DNA of 64,000 bases from Chryseobacterium aureum (GTDB taxonomy: Bacteria > Bacteroidota > Bacteroidia > Flavobacteriales > Weeksellaceae): positions 4,836,001 to 4,900,000 of the forward strand of contig NZ_CP034661.1 in assembly GCF_003971235.1 (NCBI RefSeq). The letters run 5' to 3'. Position numbers and translations under genes: made by a program. The notes under the pieces were generated by a model. It was not told the origin of the DNA. It saw nothing but the letters and a program-made list of their open reading frames with translations, and made no database searches. Within the stretch, counting starts at the first letter, position 1. Every line of letters begins with the position of its first letter. This document shows positions 24,687 through 33,439 of this stretch, one piece after another.

Positions 24687-25700
24687 CTATTTAGCATCAA
24701 AACGGAATCCCAGCATTTCTTCGCTTAATTTCCATAAACGGACAGCATTATTTTTGTCAACAGAATAGGGCTGTACCCCACGAATGGTTGCAGGCTCATC
24801 AAATCTGTGTTCAATTTGTCCTCTGTCTATTTCTGCGATATCGCAATTTTCACAATACACGCCTCCCATCTCATTAAGCTGTGGACTTACCGCACACCAG
24901 ATGGTGGTAGCCGCGCCCTGCGGAATGGTTTTCAGTTTAGCCTCCACCTCAGGTTTGATATTTCCGTTTTCATCATGGGTACCCAGCTGCTTAAAAAGCT
25001 CAACGGGCTCCTCTCTGCCCAGATCAGTTCCATATACAGAACCGGGATGCAGAGAATAGGCTCTGATGTTAAATTTCTTTCCTCTCTCGTCAAGCTCTAC
25101 AGCAAACAGATTGCAGGCAGTTTTGGATTGGCCGTATCCGGAAAGGGTGTCGTAGCCTCTTTTCTCAAAATTGGGATCTTCAAAGTTAAAGGGAGACATC
25201 TGATGCCCATAAGAGGAAACACTGATAACTCTCGCTCCATTTGCTTTTTTCAGGGCTGGCCAAAGTTTTGCGGTAAGGTGAAACTGTCCCAGATAATTTG
25301 TCGCCAGCTGAGATTCAAAACCTCTGTTGTCTCTTCTTAATGGAACCCACATGATTCCTGCATTATTGATAAGAATATCGAGACTCCTGCCGGATGAAAT
25401 AAATCTTTCGGAAAAAGCATCAATGGATGCCGGATCCATCAGATCCATTTTTTCAAGTTCAATATTTTGAATCCCTTCCAGGTTTTTTCCTGCTTTTTCG
25501 ATATCTCTTGCAGGAACAATTACACGCGCTCCGGCTGAAGTAAGAACTTTTGTCGTTTCAAGACCGATTCCTGCATAACCGCCGGTGATGATTACCGTTT
25601 TTCCGGTAAGATCAATTCCTTTAATAACTTCCTGAGCTGTTGAATACGCATTAAATCCTGATTGAACAGGCTGCTGCAATGTGCTGATAATTGGTTCCAT
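24687..25700 (-). CDS. Short-chain dehydrogenase/reductase
   Basis: NAD(P)-dependent oxidoreductase of unknown substrate. Classical SDR signs: TGGYAGIG at 39-46 for cofactor, NNAGIM near 113, VISVSSYG with the catalytic Ser, and YGQSK with the catalytic Tyr and Lys. At 337 residues it is longer than a minimal SDR and resembles the WW-domain-oxidoreductase-like/retinol dehydrogenase-like group often paired with AraC regulators in soil bacteria. A -7-like TAATTTTG (minus strand, 25737-25744) lies 36 bp before its start. Confidence 0.9.
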   Translation of the reverse strand: MEPIISTLQQPVQSGFNAYSTAQEVIKGIDLTGKTVIITGGYAGIGLETTKVLTSAGARVIVPARDIEKAGKNLEGIQNIELEKMDLMDPASIDAFSERFISSGRSLDILINNAGIMWVPLRRDNRGFESQLATNYLGQFHLTAKLWPALKKANGARVISVSSYGHQMSPFNFEDPNFEKRGYDTLSGYGQSKTACNLFAVELDERGKKFNIRAYSLHPGSVYGTDLGREEPVELFKQLGTHDENGNIKPEVEAKLKTIPQGAATTIWCAVSPQLNEMGGVYCENCDIAEIDRGQIEHRFDEPATIRGVQPYSVDKNNAVRLWKLSEEMLGFRFDAK

Positions 25701-25865
25701 TTTTTTGTTGGTTTAAATTTCTATAGCAAAATTAGGATGGATTGATGGTGTTCATTTTGTTTACAATGTCAAATAACTTGGCTCAGAATTTCAGGGCTAA
25801 TTTTCTTTAATAAAAACAAATACCAATCAACATCGTTAATTTCTTTGAATAAGCTGTTAAACTGT

Positions 25866-25896
25866 TTGTAGGTTGTTCTGCGAATAAGTAATTTTG
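25866..25896 (+). promoter_or_regulatory. Promoter of the glycosyltransferase gene
   Basis: TTG (25866-25868), 20 bp, TAATTTTG (25889-25896). Both boxes match the Bacteroidota consensus exactly. Transcription should start near 25903, leaving only about 5-8 nt before the TTG start codon. Confidence 0.75.
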
Positions 25897-25909
25897 AAAA
25901 ATTTTCAAT

Positions 25910-26914
25910 TTGAAACCTACTATTTCCATTGTCGTTGCCATTTACAACCGAAAAGACGAACTTTTTGAGCTGCTGACCTCCCTTACTCAGCAGACGGATA
26001 AGGAGTTTGAGATCATTATTGTAGATGACGGTTCCGTGATCGATCTGAAGCCCACCATCAAAAACTTTGAGCAGGGCTTGGATATTAAATATTTCAGGAA
26101 GGATAATTCAGGACCGGGACTGACAAGAAATTATGGAGCTGTAAGAGCTGCCAATGAATGGCTGGTGTTTGTAGACAGTGATGTTATCGTTGAAAAAGAC
26201 TATATTGAACATATTAAAAATGATATCCTTACCATTCCCTGTGATGCATTCGGAGGGGCAGATAAAGCACATAAGGGATTTAATCTGATGCAAAAGGCGA
26301 TTTCCTATTCCATGACTTCTGTTTTTACTACAGGAGGAATCAGGGGAAGCAAGAAGTCCGTTTCAAAATTTCAGCCCAGAAGTTTTAATATGGGTGTGAA
26401 AAGGGCCGTTTTTGAAAAAGTCGGCGGTTTTTCAGAAATGAGAATCGGGGAAGATCCGGATCTTTCCATGACTCTTTGGGAAAATGGATTTACTACGGCT
26501 TTCTTTGATGATATTGCCGTATATCATAAACGTAGGGTTGATTTTGGGAAATTCTCCAAACAAGTCTATCAGTTTGGCTGTGCAAGACCAATTCTCAACC
26601 AGAGACACCCTAATTATGTGAAGATTTCCTTTGCATTTCCTACTTTATTTATGTTGGGATATATAATGGGCTTTCTGGAGTATTTTCTGATGGGAAGAGG
26701 AGTAATCCTTTCTTTTTATGGATTATATACTTTTTTGGTGCTGTTTCACGCGTTATTTGTTACTAAAAATATTAGCATTGCCGGCATGGCGGTTATTTCC
26801 ACTTATATACAGATGTTTTCCTACGGATACGGTTTCCTGAAGTCATGGATTTTGCTGAATGTTTTCAGAATGAAACCGGAAGATGCCTTTCCGCATCATT
26901 ATTATAAGAAGTAA
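25910..26914 (+). CDS. Family 2 glycosyltransferase, membrane-associated
   Basis: Inverting sugar transferase acting on cell-surface glycan. GT-A fold: the opening TISIVVAIYNR strand, DDGS at 39-42, the DSD metal-binding box at 89-91, and GEDPDLSMTLW near 181 as the acceptor/base region. Two or three hydrophobic segments (about 244-262, 268-285 and 292-315) anchor it in the inner membrane. The start is a TTG, chosen because the GT2 fold begins immediately there and an exact promoter lies 13 bp upstream. The donor sugar cannot be told. Confidence 0.9.
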   Translation: MKPTISIVVAIYNRKDELFELLTSLTQQTDKEFEIIIVDDGSVIDLKPTIKNFEQGLDIKYFRKDNSGPGLTRNYGAVRAANEWLVFVDSDVIVEKDYIEHIKNDILTIPCDAFGGADKAHKGFNLMQKAISYSMTSVFTTGGIRGSKKSVSKFQPRSFNMGVKRAVFEKVGGFSEMRIGEDPDLSMTLWENGFTTAFFDDIAVYHKRRVDFGKFSKQVYQFGCARPILNQRHPNYVKISFAFPTLFMLGYIMGFLEYFLMGRGVILSFYGLYTFLVLFHALFVTKNISIAGMAVISTYIQMFSYGYGFLKSWILLNVFRMKPEDAFPHHYYKK

Positions 26915-26940
26915 TTGGGGGAATTGTCTGCCCAAAAATA

Positions 26941-26972
26941 AAAAAGGCGGTTTCAAGTGAAACCGCCTTTTT
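26941..26972. terminator. Bidirectional terminator
   Basis: Perfect 14-bp stem AAAAAGGCGGTTTC with a 4-nt loop and its complement ending in TTTTT, between the convergent glycosyltransferase and PLP lyase genes. Confidence 0.9.
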
Positions 26973-26981
26973 ACAATAAAT

Positions 26982-28208
26982 TTAGATAGAAATGTTTTCA
27001 TGGTGGTTGAGAACCCCTACTTTCAGCATACACTCCTTCATTTTTTGGTAAGTTCTTTTTATATCGTGGTCAAGACCAATGGAGAACCTGATCAGTCCGT
27101 CGGAAATACCTATGGAAGCTCTTTCTTCTTCCGGGATTTCAGAGGAGGTAGATTTTCCTGAGCATGAGAATAGGGTTTTGTAAAATCCTAAGCTCACGGC
27201 AAGATACCCCAGATTTTCTGTCTGCATCAGTTCCATCAGTTCGTTGGCTTTTTCTGTTGTTCCGGCATCCAGAGTCAGTAATCCTCCGTATCCATATTCT
27301 TCATGAATCATGCTTTTCATTAATTCATGGTTTTTGTGGGAGGGTAAGCCCGGATAAGATACCCTTAATCCGTCTTTTTCGAATCTTTCAGCAAGATACA
27401 TTGCATTGTGGCTGTGCTGTTTGATCCTGATGTGCAGTGTTCTCAGGTTCTTTAAAATGCTTGATGATCTCAGGCTGTCCATGGTGGGACCAAGAAGCAT
27501 GCACGCCCCGGAATTAACATTTTTAGTATCATCAATAAAGGCCTGCGTGGCACAATACACTCCTCCTACCGTATCACTGCTGCCGTTGATGAACTTTGTT
27601 AAACTGTGAATCACAACATCTGCTCCAAATAAAACAGGGGAAATAGAAAGAGGAGAGAAGGTATTGTCTACAATCAGTTTCAGATTGTGTTTTTTACAGA
27701 TTTCGGAAAGTTTTCTAAGATCTGCCACTTCAAGAAGCGGGTTGCTCACACTTTCACAATAGATCACTTTCGTATGGGGAGTGATGGCATTTTCTATAGA
27801 TTCAAAGTTATTGATATCAACAAAAGTAGTTGCTACATTGAACTGGGGCAGGAAGTTTTTAAGAAAAGCATAGGTACCTCCGTAGATGGTTCTGCTTGAA
27901 ATAATATGGTCACCGCTTTTGCACACCTGCATCAAAACCGAAGTGATAGCTCCCATTCCGGATGATGTAACGTTGGCAGATTCCGTATTTTCCAGCTTGG
28001 CAAGCGCCTGAGCCAGATAAAGATTCATCGGAGATGAGTGTCTGGAATACAGGTAACATCCTTCTGCATTTCCTTCGAAAGTATCAAACATAGTCTTTGC
28101 TGAAAGAAATGTGTAGGTAGAGCTATCTGAGATGGAAGGATTCACTCCTCCGAATTCACCAAAATACTGAAGATCCTGGATCTCGTTGGCTGCGTTAAAG
28201 TTTTCCAT
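26982..28208 (-). CDS. Cys/Met metabolism PLP enzyme (methionine gamma-lyase-like)
   Basis: PLP-dependent enzyme of the trans-sulfuration family, cytosolic. Visible residues: YSR at 54-56 (phosphate contact from the partner subunit), D181 under the PLP ring, and K205 in HSLTKF as the Schiff-base lysine. The 408 residues fit. The divergent Lrp-type regulator recalls methionine gamma-lyase loci such as mdeA/mdeR. However, the active-site cysteine of many gamma-lyases (YGC) is glycine here (IYGGTY), as in cystathionine gamma-synthases and lyases. Substrate therefore remains open. Confidence 0.85.
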   Translation of the reverse strand: MENFNAANEIQDLQYFGEFGGVNPSISDSSTYTFLSAKTMFDTFEGNAEGCYLYSRHSSPMNLYLAQALAKLENTESANVTSSGMGAITSVLMQVCKSGDHIISSRTIYGGTYAFLKNFLPQFNVATTFVDINNFESIENAITPHTKVIYCESVSNPLLEVADLRKLSEICKKHNLKLIVDNTFSPLSISPVLFGADVVIHSLTKFINGSSDTVGGVYCATQAFIDDTKNVNSGACMLLGPTMDSLRSSSILKNLRTLHIRIKQHSHNAMYLAERFEKDGLRVSYPGLPSHKNHELMKSMIHEEYGYGGLLTLDAGTTEKANELMELMQTENLGYLAVSLGFYKTLFSCSGKSTSSEIPEEERASIGISDGLIRFSIGLDHDIKRTYQKMKECMLKVGVLNHHENISI

Positions 28209-28326
28209 AAATATTGTTTTTATTTTATGGTTCCAATTTGCATTAATTTGCTAATTATTACAACATAAATTTAAATTTATAGAATATAAAACTGTAAAAT
28301 ATCGTTTATATAGAAAAAATATTTAG

Positions 28327-28334
28327 TATCTTCG
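28327..28334 (+). promoter_or_regulatory. Probable -7 box of the Lrp-type gene
   Basis: TATCTTCG, one base from TAnnTTTG, 31 bp before the start codon, in a 157-bp divergent spacer rich in A/T where the regulator may also bind. No TTG is seen at the -33 distance. Confidence 0.4.
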
Positions 28335-28365
28335 GAATTATTAAACTTTTACCAAAAAAATATCT

Positions 28366-28824
28366 ATGGAACTCGACGAAACTGATAAGAAACTGCTGTT
28401 TTTTCTGCAGGAAGACTGCAAACAAACCACCAAAGAACTGTCCGGAAAGCTAGGATTATCTGTTACAGCTGTTTATGAGCGTGTAAAAAAGCTTGAAAAC
28501 GCGGGTGTTATTTCAAAATACGTAGCCTTGCTGGACAAAAGTAAAGTTAAGAAAAATTTTATAGTGCTGTGCCATGTAAAACTCAGTCAGCACAAAAAAG
28601 AATTTGTACTTCAGTTTGAAAAAGAGGTGATGGACCTTCAGGAAGTCACAGAATGCTTCCATGTAAGCGGCGATTATGATTATATCCTTAAGATAGGCGT
28701 GAAAGATATTGAAGACTACCGCAGCTTTATGCTCACCAAGCTTACCACGCTTCAGCATATTGCCAGTACACACAGCTCATTTATGATTTCCGAAGTGAAA
28801 AACACAACAGCCATTGTATTATAG
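28366..28824 (+). CDS. Lrp/AsnC-family transcriptional regulator
   Basis: Amino-acid-responsive regulator. N-terminal helix-turn-helix (about 1-60; LDETDKKLLFFLQEDCKQTT, LSVTAVYERVKKLENAGVI), a linker, and a C-terminal RAM ligand-binding domain (about 70-145; CFHVSGDYDYILKIGVKDIE). At 152 residues it is typical. It is divergent from the PLP lyase gene, which it very probably controls, with an amino acid such as methionine as effector (inference). Confidence 0.93.
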   Translation: MELDETDKKLLFFLQEDCKQTTKELSGKLGLSVTAVYERVKKLENAGVISKYVALLDKSKVKKNFIVLCHVKLSQHKKEFVLQFEKEVMDLQEVTECFHVSGDYDYILKIGVKDIEDYRSFMLTKLTTLQHIASTHSSFMISEVKNTTAIVL

Positions 28825-28866
28825 CGTATAGAATTTTTACTGTTTAATTTGATTGGAAATCAGTCC

Positions 28867-29952
28867 TTATTGATCTGATTTCGTCATTTTATCAATGAAA
28901 TAATGAAGTCTTTTAATATCTGTTCTGCCTTTGTTTTTGTCATTCAGAAAGCAGGTGGTGACGATAACCATTTTTAAATCGGGAATGATACAGACCAGCT
29001 GACCGCCATATCCTGTGGCTACGAAAGCCTGGTGTCCGTTGGTTTTTCTTCTCCACCAGTAATAACCATATCCGTTGGCATCCGGCATTACATCCCAGGC
29101 ATCGAGCTTTACCTGTTCTGCTGTAGACTCCTGAATCCATTTTGAAGAGACAATCTGCTTGCCGCTAAATTTTCCGTTATTCAGAATCATGATACCGAAT
29201 CTAAGCAGGTCTTCAGGTTTCATAAACATTTCCGAACCGCCGATGTTTCTGTTCATGGGATCCGTGTCCCATCGGGGAGTAGTCATTTTTAAAGGCTTAA
29301 AAAGATTTTCCGCAGCGAATTGCTTCAGGTTGGTCTTTACAATCTTTGCCAATGCAGCCCCAAAAAGATGGGCTTCACCACTGTTATAATTAAATACAGT
29401 TCCCGGATATTCTTCGAAAGGCAGGTCCAGCACAAATTTTACAGGATCACCGGAAAAAGACATGGCTGTTGAAATTTTTGAATTTTCAACCCAGTCAAAA
29501 CCACCTTGCATCGTCAGCAGGTTTTTTAATGTTAATGTATTTCTGATGGAATCATGCGCTACCTTTCCTTCAATATTGGAGATGTTTTTGAAACTGCTTC
29601 TTGAGACATTGTATTCCGGAAGTATTTTTAAAACCGGAGTGTTGAGGTTAGGGAGTATGTTTTTATCCTGTGCGATACCCGCCAGCACAGAGACGATACT
29701 TTTGGTTACCGATTTTATGCTGAAAATAGATTCTTTATCGGCTCCATGAAAATACTGCTCATAAATTACCTTATTGTTCTGAGATACAATGAAAGATCCC
29801 AGAGACGGAATGCTGTCATTCATTTCTTTGGTGAATTGCTCTGTAAATTCTTTCGGTAATTCTTTGTGGAAAGCTGTCTGTGATTTCACTTTAGAGCAGA
29901 ATAGGGTAAGACATAGCATTGTCAAAGCTTGCAGTACTATATTGGTTTTCAT
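28867..29952 (-). CDS. Serine hydrolase, beta-lactamase/penicillin-binding (class C) fold
   Basis: Exported hydrolase; a signal peptide covers residues 1-25 (ending KVKSQ). Active-site boxes: SVTK at 81-84 (nucleophile Ser81 and Lys84), YNSGE as the Tyr-x-Asn-type box, and ATGYGGQ in place of the KTG strand. Such proteins include esterases, D-aminopeptidases and carboxypeptidases; true class C beta-lactamase activity is not implied. Nearest family is the beta-lactamase-related serine hydrolases of Bacteroidota. It stands alone between unrelated genes. Confidence 0.88.
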   Translation of the reverse strand: MKTNIVLQALTMLCLTLFCSKVKSQTAFHKELPKEFTEQFTKEMNDSIPSLGSFIVSQNNKVIYEQYFHGADKESIFSIKSVTKSIVSVLAGIAQDKNILPNLNTPVLKILPEYNVSRSSFKNISNIEGKVAHDSIRNTLTLKNLLTMQGGFDWVENSKISTAMSFSGDPVKFVLDLPFEEYPGTVFNYNSGEAHLFGAALAKIVKTNLKQFAAENLFKPLKMTTPRWDTDPMNRNIGGSEMFMKPEDLLRFGIMILNNGKFSGKQIVSSKWIQESTAEQVKLDAWDVMPDANGYGYYWWRRKTNGHQAFVATGYGGQLVCIIPDLKMVIVTTCFLNDKNKGRTDIKRLHYFIDKMTKSDQ

Positions 29953-30142
29953 TGTTTAAAAAAGAAGGAATAATAAATTATTAGCCGGTGAAAAAGTAAA
30001 AGCTAAATTGATCCTGACGGATGAATGTAACCGATGCTTTCAATGCTTCTAAATTATGAAAAACAATGAACTTTTAAATTATATTTTGGAAAATATATTA
30101 ATAGGTTTTAATCTAAATTTATTGAAGATGATCAGTGAAAAA

Positions 30143-31174
30143 TTACACCAAAACTCCGTTTTTAGAAGAAATAGGATCCGGAAGATCTGTTTCTCCACCC
30201 ATCTGAAGAAGATCTATTTCAATTGTTCTGCAAATGGAAAGCATAGGAACGTCAAACATTAATCCGGCAAAAGGATTTTCGGAATAATCTCCTACCAGTT
30301 CCATAATGATGTAGATCCACCCGATGATGATGCAGAACGGAATAGAAGTCCAGATTCCCCAGTCTCCCAATTTGGCAAACTCGTTTACTAATCCCAGCGG
30401 AAGAAGCATAATAAACAGAATATTAAAAACAAAAGCGGTGCTGGCAAACTGTCTTGGAGAAGGAAACTTTTTGATTCTTTCTGCCTGTCCCTGGAAATTG
30501 TAGAATTCATTCAGGGCGTTTTGAAGCTGAGTCTGATTGAAATCTGTAATGGCATTCATGTTTTTCAGCTCATTGATATCCTTTGCCTGCTGAGCAATCA
30601 GATAAGTGGCAAAGTTTTTATAATTGTCTTTAAGCTCATATTCTTCTTCTGAAAGATATTTGTGAAGGAAAATGGGGGCTCTTCCGTAATCCGGAAAACC
30701 AGCTTTGATCAGTCTGTTTCTCCTCAGATTAATATTCCCGAATTTGCTGTTTTCTGTACTGATATGCTCCCATTCCGTAGGAACCAAAAGCTGTTCCCGG
30801 AAAGTATAGAGCCATGCAATATGACGGTAAACAATTCTTCTTTTACGGTCTTCAAGATCAAAAACGCCAATTTCTTCATTTTTGGTATCGAAAGCATATA
30901 CCATTGAGGCCAACGAACGGCTGGAATTCACAATTCCGCCCCAGATTTTTCTGGCTTCCCAAAGTCTGTCATAAGCCTGGTTATTTTTAAAACCTACAAG
31001 GAATGCCTCTGCTGTACCAATCAATGCTACAGGAACCCAAGGGATTGTCATCCATTCCCAATTGAAGAAATAGAAGAGAACGGCGATCAGGGTACACCAG
31101 ATTGAAATAAGAATAAGATGAAATCCTGATAAATTGAGAACCTGTTTATAATTAACGTATTTGGTTGTGATCAT
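30143..31174 (-). CDS. Bestrophin-family anion channel (UPF0187)
   Basis: Inner-membrane channel, probably for chloride or other anions. The diagnostic box GFKNNQAYDRLWEARKIWGG lies near residues 60-80, just after the first two hydrophobic segments. Two more membrane segments lie around 225-245 and 255-275, and there is a long cytosolic helical region between. The ATG at 31174 begins the usual MITTKYVNYKQVL start and gives 343 residues; an upstream in-frame ATG at 31222 adds only a non-conserved leader. Confidence 0.9.
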   Translation of the reverse strand: MITTKYVNYKQVLNLSGFHLILISIWCTLIAVLFYFFNWEWMTIPWVPVALIGTAEAFLVGFKNNQAYDRLWEARKIWGGIVNSSRSLASMVYAFDTKNEEIGVFDLEDRKRRIVYRHIAWLYTFREQLLVPTEWEHISTENSKFGNINLRRNRLIKAGFPDYGRAPIFLHKYLSEEEYELKDNYKNFATYLIAQQAKDINELKNMNAITDFNQTQLQNALNEFYNFQGQAERIKKFPSPRQFASTAFVFNILFIMLLPLGLVNEFAKLGDWGIWTSIPFCIIIGWIYIIMELVGDYSENPFAGLMFDVPMLSICRTIEIDLLQMGGETDLPDPISSKNGVLV

Positions 31175-31255
31175 AGAGTTGTGTAGGATTTTTGGTGTGC
31201 ATATAAACAAAATAGATACCAAAATAAGGGATCTCTTCTTTTTATTAAAATTAAT

Positions 31256-31284
31256 AAAAAAAACCTCTGAAAAATCAGAGGTTT
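31256..31284 (-). terminator. Terminator of the E1 dehydrogenase gene
   Basis: Stem AAACCTCTGA / TCAGAGGTTT with a 4-nt loop. On the minus strand it is followed by TTTTTTTT. It lies 8 bp after the E1 stop. Confidence 0.88.
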
Positions 31285-31291
31285 CATATAT

Positions 31292-33364
31292 TTAATACTT
31301 CAGCATTTCTTCGATCTTATGGCTGAGTTTTTCAGCATTCGGAAGCATTTCTTTTTCCAGTACCAGATTGATGGGTACAGCAGGTACATCCAGTGATCCC
31401 ATTGTTTCTACAGGAGCATCAAGATACTTGAAGCAGTTTTTAGAAATACGGTGTGCAAAAGCTTCTGCAAAAGAGTTGTTAAGCTGTTCCTCAGTTAAAA
31501 CAATACACTTTCCGTGGGTTTTTACCCTTTCGAAAACAAGTTCTTCATCAAGAGGGATGAGCGTTCTTAAATCAATGACCTCAACTCTTCCGTTAAAATT
31601 CTTGGCAGCTTCTTTAGCCCAATATACTCCCATACCATACGTAACCACTAATAAAGTCCGTCCTTTCTCGGTTTCCTCCTTATCTGCTTCAATGATCACC
31701 TTTCCTTTTCCGAACGGAAGAACATAATCTTCTGCCGGTTCTATGGTTTTGGCATCTTCAGTTCCCGGAACTTTACTCCAGTATAATCCTTTGTGCTCCA
31801 GCATTACTACCGGGTTCGGATCATAGTAAGCTGCTTTTAATAAGCCTTTAAAATCAGCTGCATTACTTGGGTATGCTATTTTAATACCTTTGATATTGGC
31901 AAGAATACTTTCCACGCTTCCGCTGTGGTACGGACCGCCGCCGCCGTATGCTCCGATAGGAACGCGGATGATATTGCTTACAGGGAATTTACCGCCGCTT
32001 AAATAGCTGGATTTTGAAATCTCTGTAATTAACTGGTTGATTCCCGGATAAATATAATCTGCAAACTGAACCTCAACGATTGGCTTTAGTCCTACAGCAC
32101 TCATTCCGGCCGTAGATCCGATGATATAAGCCTCCTGAATAGCTGTATTGAATACTCTTTTGCTTCCGAATTTTTTTCCTAAAGTCACCGTTTCGCGGAA
32201 AACTCCACCAATTCTTTCGCCTACATCCTGTCCGTAAAGGAGTGCTTCAGGGTGTTTCCACATCAGCTCCTGTATGGCATGGATGGCAGCGTCTACCATT
32301 ACAATTTTTTCTCCGTTGGCAGGTTCACGTGTTCCTGTTTCCTCAGTAATGGGAGTAGGAGCGAAAACGTGCTGCATGACGGTCTCAGGCTTCGGATCTT
32401 CTGCGTTTTTAGCTTTTTCGAAAGCTTCTTCCGCTTCAAGACGGGCCTTTTTGGTGATCTGCTTTAAAAGATCCTCATCAATGCCGCTCTCCAGTAAATA
32501 TTTTCTAAGGATTTCTCCCGGGTCTTTAGCTCGGTGTTTTGTTAAATCTTCTTCGTCTCTATAGAATTCTCTTCTTACGCCGGAAGTGTGGTGCCCGATC
32601 AGTACTGTTTTTGCGCAAACAACCAAAGGTTTTCTTTCTGTTCTTACAAAATCCACCGCTTTTTTCATAGCTTCGAAACTTTCCACGAAATCCGTTCCGT
32701 CTACTCTCATTCTGCTTAATCCCGTGAATCCTGCTACAAAATCATAAGCATCACAGGTTCTTGCTTCGTCTTTTGTTACGGAAATTCCCCATTCATTATC
32801 CTGCACCAGGAATATGATAGGAAGCTGGTGTAATGCGGCAAACTGCAATGCTTCACTTACTTCACCTTCGGTAACAGAATTATCTCCAAGGCTGCACACC
32901 ACAACAGGATTATTTTCAAAGTTCTGAAGATTAAAGTCCTGAATGTATTTAATTCCCTGTGCTACCCCTGTTGTAGGAATGGTCTGCATTCCTGTAGCGG
33001 AACTCTGGTGCACAATTTTGGGCTTGTTTTCATCCCTGCTTGATGGATGGGAATAATAAGATCTACCTCCAGAAAAAGGATCATCAGCTTTAGCCAATAA
33101 CTGAAGCATCAACTGATAAGGCTCAAAACCAATTCCTAACAGAATACTTTCGTCTCTGTAATAAGGAGAAACCCAGTCTTCTTTTTTCAGCTGATAGGCT
33201 GTTGCAAGCTGGATGGCTTCATGGCCTCTTGAAGTGCTATGAACGTATTTACAGACATTTCTGTTTTCTTCGTAAATATCGGCCATTGCTTTGGCCAGCA
33301 TCATATGATTATATGCTTTGAGTACTATATCCTGAGAAACTTTTTCGTGAAGTGCATTTTCCAT
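31292..33364 (-). CDS. 2-oxoacid dehydrogenase E1, fused alpha and beta chains
   Basis: Thiamine-diphosphate-dependent decarboxylase of a 2-oxoacid (probably branched-chain) dehydrogenase complex. The alpha half (about 1-330) has SRGHEAIQLA, and the TPP/Mg box GDNSVTEGEVSEALQFAALH ending VQDN. The beta half (about 360-690) has LLYGQDVGERIGG, FNTAIQEAYIIGSTAGMSA and ALAHR-like C-terminal parts (FAEAFAHRIS). The fusion is common in Bacteroidota. ATG 33364 starts MENALHEKVS and lies 6 bp after a full -7 box; the upstream in-frame ATG would put the promoter inside the gene. Confidence 0.9.
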   Translation of the reverse strand: MENALHEKVSQDIVLKAYNHMMLAKAMADIYEENRNVCKYVHSTSRGHEAIQLATAYQLKKEDWVSPYYRDESILLGIGFEPYQLMLQLLAKADDPFSGGRSYYSHPSSRDENKPKIVHQSSATGMQTIPTTGVAQGIKYIQDFNLQNFENNPVVVCSLGDNSVTEGEVSEALQFAALHQLPIIFLVQDNEWGISVTKDEARTCDAYDFVAGFTGLSRMRVDGTDFVESFEAMKKAVDFVRTERKPLVVCAKTVLIGHHTSGVRREFYRDEEDLTKHRAKDPGEILRKYLLESGIDEDLLKQITKKARLEAEEAFEKAKNAEDPKPETVMQHVFAPTPITEETGTREPANGEKIVMVDAAIHAIQELMWKHPEALLYGQDVGERIGGVFRETVTLGKKFGSKRVFNTAIQEAYIIGSTAGMSAVGLKPIVEVQFADYIYPGINQLITEISKSSYLSGGKFPVSNIIRVPIGAYGGGGPYHSGSVESILANIKGIKIAYPSNAADFKGLLKAAYYDPNPVVMLEHKGLYWSKVPGTEDAKTIEPAEDYVLPFGKGKVIIEADKEETEKGRTLLVVTYGMGVYWAKEAAKNFNGRVEVIDLRTLIPLDEELVFERVKTHGKCIVLTEEQLNNSFAEAFAHRISKNCFKYLDAPVETMGSLDVPAVPINLVLEKEMLPNAEKLSHKIEEMLKY

Positions 33365-33370
33365 AGGAAG

Positions 33371-33402
33371 CAAATATACACAAAAAAACAAAATACTAAC
33401 AA
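33371..33402 (-). promoter_or_regulatory. Promoter of the E1 dehydrogenase gene
   Basis: Minus strand: TTG (33402-33400), 21 bp, TATATTTG (33378-33371). Both boxes match consensus. The -7 box ends 6 bp before the start codon, so the mRNA should be essentially leaderless. The -33 TTG is at the centre of a palindrome. Confidence 0.7.
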
Positions 33403-33417
33403 CTGTTAGTATTTTGT
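33388..33417. promoter_or_regulatory. 30-bp near-perfect palindrome (operator or terminator)
   Basis: Two 14-bp arms (ACAAAATACTAACA and its complement) around AC. It covers the -33 box of the E1 promoter, as expected for a repressor operator of TetR type. It also lies 22 bp after the stop of the protease gene that reads toward it, so it could end that transcript; a T tract on the minus strand (TTTTTTT) supports this. Both roles may apply. Confidence 0.6.
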
Positions 33418-33439
33418 GTAAAATCTTTGTCTATATAGG

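Noticed and set aside
24807..25340. 177-codon + strand frame opposite the SDR gene
   Set aside because: The minus strand carries a complete SDR with all motifs; the + frame has no recognisable features or start context.
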